Positions 63,500 to 64,000 of a stretch of DNA of 64,000 bases are shown here, piece after piece. The position numbers and the translations under genes were made by a program. Location: the NCBI GenBank assembly GCA_016184005.1, contig JACPDL010000003.1, positions 297,632-361,631 on the forward strand, given 5' to 3'. Source of the stretch: Candidatus Aenigmatarchaeota archaeon (GTDB lineage: Archaea; Aenigmatarchaeota; Aenigmatarchaeia; GW2011-AR5). Under the pieces are notes generated by a model, which searched no databases, was not told where the DNA came from, and was given only the letters and a program-made list of their open reading frames with translations. Positions within the stretch are counted from its first letter, which is position 1, and each line of letters opens with the position of its first letter.

Positions 63500-63754
63500 A
63501 TGCCAGACGATATGAAGGGGATGAAGAAGCTTCTGATTGACCATCTTTACAGCATGATTGCCCAGGATACTAAGTCCATGAAAGAGTTAGAGAAAGAGTT
63601 TGGCCTCAGTGAGGATAAGCTTGAGAGGCTGATCAAGACGTTTCTGAACAAGTGGCTTGTATCTCCTGATATGATAGCCATGCTTTCCGAGATGCTTGAA
63701 ATATATTCAACAGACCAGAAAGAGAGCAAAGGCCGCGGATACTATATTGGTTGA
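63500..63754 (+). CDS. small helical HTH-like protein, 84 aa
   Basis: An 84-residue all-helical protein: MKKLLIDHLYSMIAQDTKSMKELEKEFGLSEDKLERLIKTFLNKWLVSPDMIAML. The MKELEKEFGLSEDKLERLIKTF segment resembles a helix-turn-helix of an AsnC/ROK-like type. No wing or effector domain follows. A TTTTTTAACC box is about 27 nt upstream. Probable DNA-binding or adaptor protein; function unknown. Confidence 0.65.
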   Translation: MPDDMKGMKKLLIDHLYSMIAQDTKSMKELEKEFGLSEDKLERLIKTFLNKWLVSPDMIAMLSEMLEIYSTDQKESKGRGYYIG

Positions 63755-63764
63755 GGAACGAAAT

Positions 63765-64000
63765 ATGAAAGCCAGAAAATCTTTCGGGTTTAAGATGTTA
63801 GTAATTATAGGCTGTGGTTTCAGCATTTTCTCAGCACTGCTGGGGATAGGGTACATTTCGCTAGCCAGTTCAACAGAATACGCTGCTCTATCCGAAATAG
63901 GTGTCATTCTGGGAGCAGTAATGCTTATTCTGGGAATCTTCGGCTTTGGCGCACACTGGCGGTTGTGGAGAATGAAAAGAGACGGATTAACTTATGTGAT
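63765..64000 (+). CDS. small membrane protein (5' part; runs off the window)
   Basis: The frame begins MKARKSFGFKMLVIIGCGFS and remains open at the window edge. Two hydrophobic helices are visible (MLVIIGCGFSIFSALLGIGYI and IGVILGAVMLILGIFGFGA), followed by a basic segment (HWRLWRMKRDG). No family can be assigned. It starts 10 nt after the upstream gene's stop. Confidence 0.6.
   Translation, partial: MKARKSFGFKMLVIIGCGFSIFSALLGIGYISLASSTEYAALSEIGVILGAVMLILGIFGFGAHWRLWRMKRDGLTYV

Noticed and set aside
1-64000. CRISPR arrays, rRNA genes, prophage or transposase genes
   Set aside because: No regularly spaced direct repeats of CRISPR length, no rRNA signatures and no transposase or integrase ORF were found on either strand, despite IS605-like hairpins.

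Overview
This window is an archaeal chromosome segment. Evidence for Archaea: an operon for SBDS, Rrp4, Rrp41 and Rrp42; a 20S proteasome alpha subunit; RNA polymerase subunit L (Rpo11); two TFS transcript-cleavage factors; Dph2; PCNA; Mre11-Rad50; a UbiA-type lipid prenyltransferase; and tRNA genes interrupted by bulge-helix-bulge introns. Many first genes of a transcript have an A/T-rich TATA-like box centred about 24-28 nt before the start codon, suggesting leaderless mRNAs. Genes inside operons more often have GGTGA/GAGG ribosome-binding sites or ATGA overlaps. The many short zinc-ribbon proteins and compact hypothetical genes suggest a small-genome lineage such as DPANN or a relative, but the lineage is inference.

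Layout. 0-9.4 kb: end of sufB, then sufD-sufS, an AlkD-like glycosylase gene, a 1536-residue secreted G8/dockerin protein flanked by a duplicated alkD segment, and a SufU-type scaffold. 9.4-18.5 kb: accessory region with small membrane proteins, two RelE-type toxin-antitoxin modules, an AN1 zinc-finger/CAP-domain protein, a LAGLIDADG homing-endonuclease gene abutting a multi-intron tRNA-Trp, a HIT hydrolase and PyrB. 18.5-28.5 kb: palindrome-rich region, MscS channel, PCNA with an OB-fold protein, Rad50-Mre11, a dihydroorotate dehydrogenase-like enzyme and endonuclease III. 28.5-39 kb: cation/proton antiporter, CTP synthase, IMP dehydrogenase, adenylosuccinate synthetase, Mrp-type Fe-S carrier ATPase, endonuclease IV-like enzyme, Rieske protein and an IscA-like fusion. 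39-50.5 kb: LemA/TPM pair, two TFS paralogues, Ste24-like protease, DUF59 protein, two probable DUF4258/DUF2283 modules around a Ca2+/Na+ exchanger, two AbrB-type regulators, an asparaginase-family enzyme, an Lrp regulator and signal peptidase. 50.5-57.8 kb: RpoL-Dph2, exosome/SBDS operon, proteasome alpha and UbiA. 57.8-64 kb: zinc-ribbon proteins, an ABC exporter, a two-intron tRNA-Thr, a dCTP deaminase-like enzyme and a partial membrane protein at the edge.

Themes. Iron-sulphur assembly is dispersed over several loci (SufB/D/S, SufU, Mrp, IscA-like, DUF59), as are nucleotide synthesis (PyrB, PyrD-like, PyrG, GuaB, PurA) and DNA repair (AlkD, Nth, endonuclease IV, Mre11-Rad50).

The most unusual feature is a family of compound double-hairpin elements, at least six copies. 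They share an architecture while their stems change in a compensatory way. Five of the six lie just downstream of a gene on the same strand, sometimes with the stop codon inside a stem arm. A second palindrome family also abuts stop codons and occurs inside the D-loop intron of tRNA-Thr. These elements and the multi-intron tRNA-Trp beside a homing endonuclease deserve the closest look.
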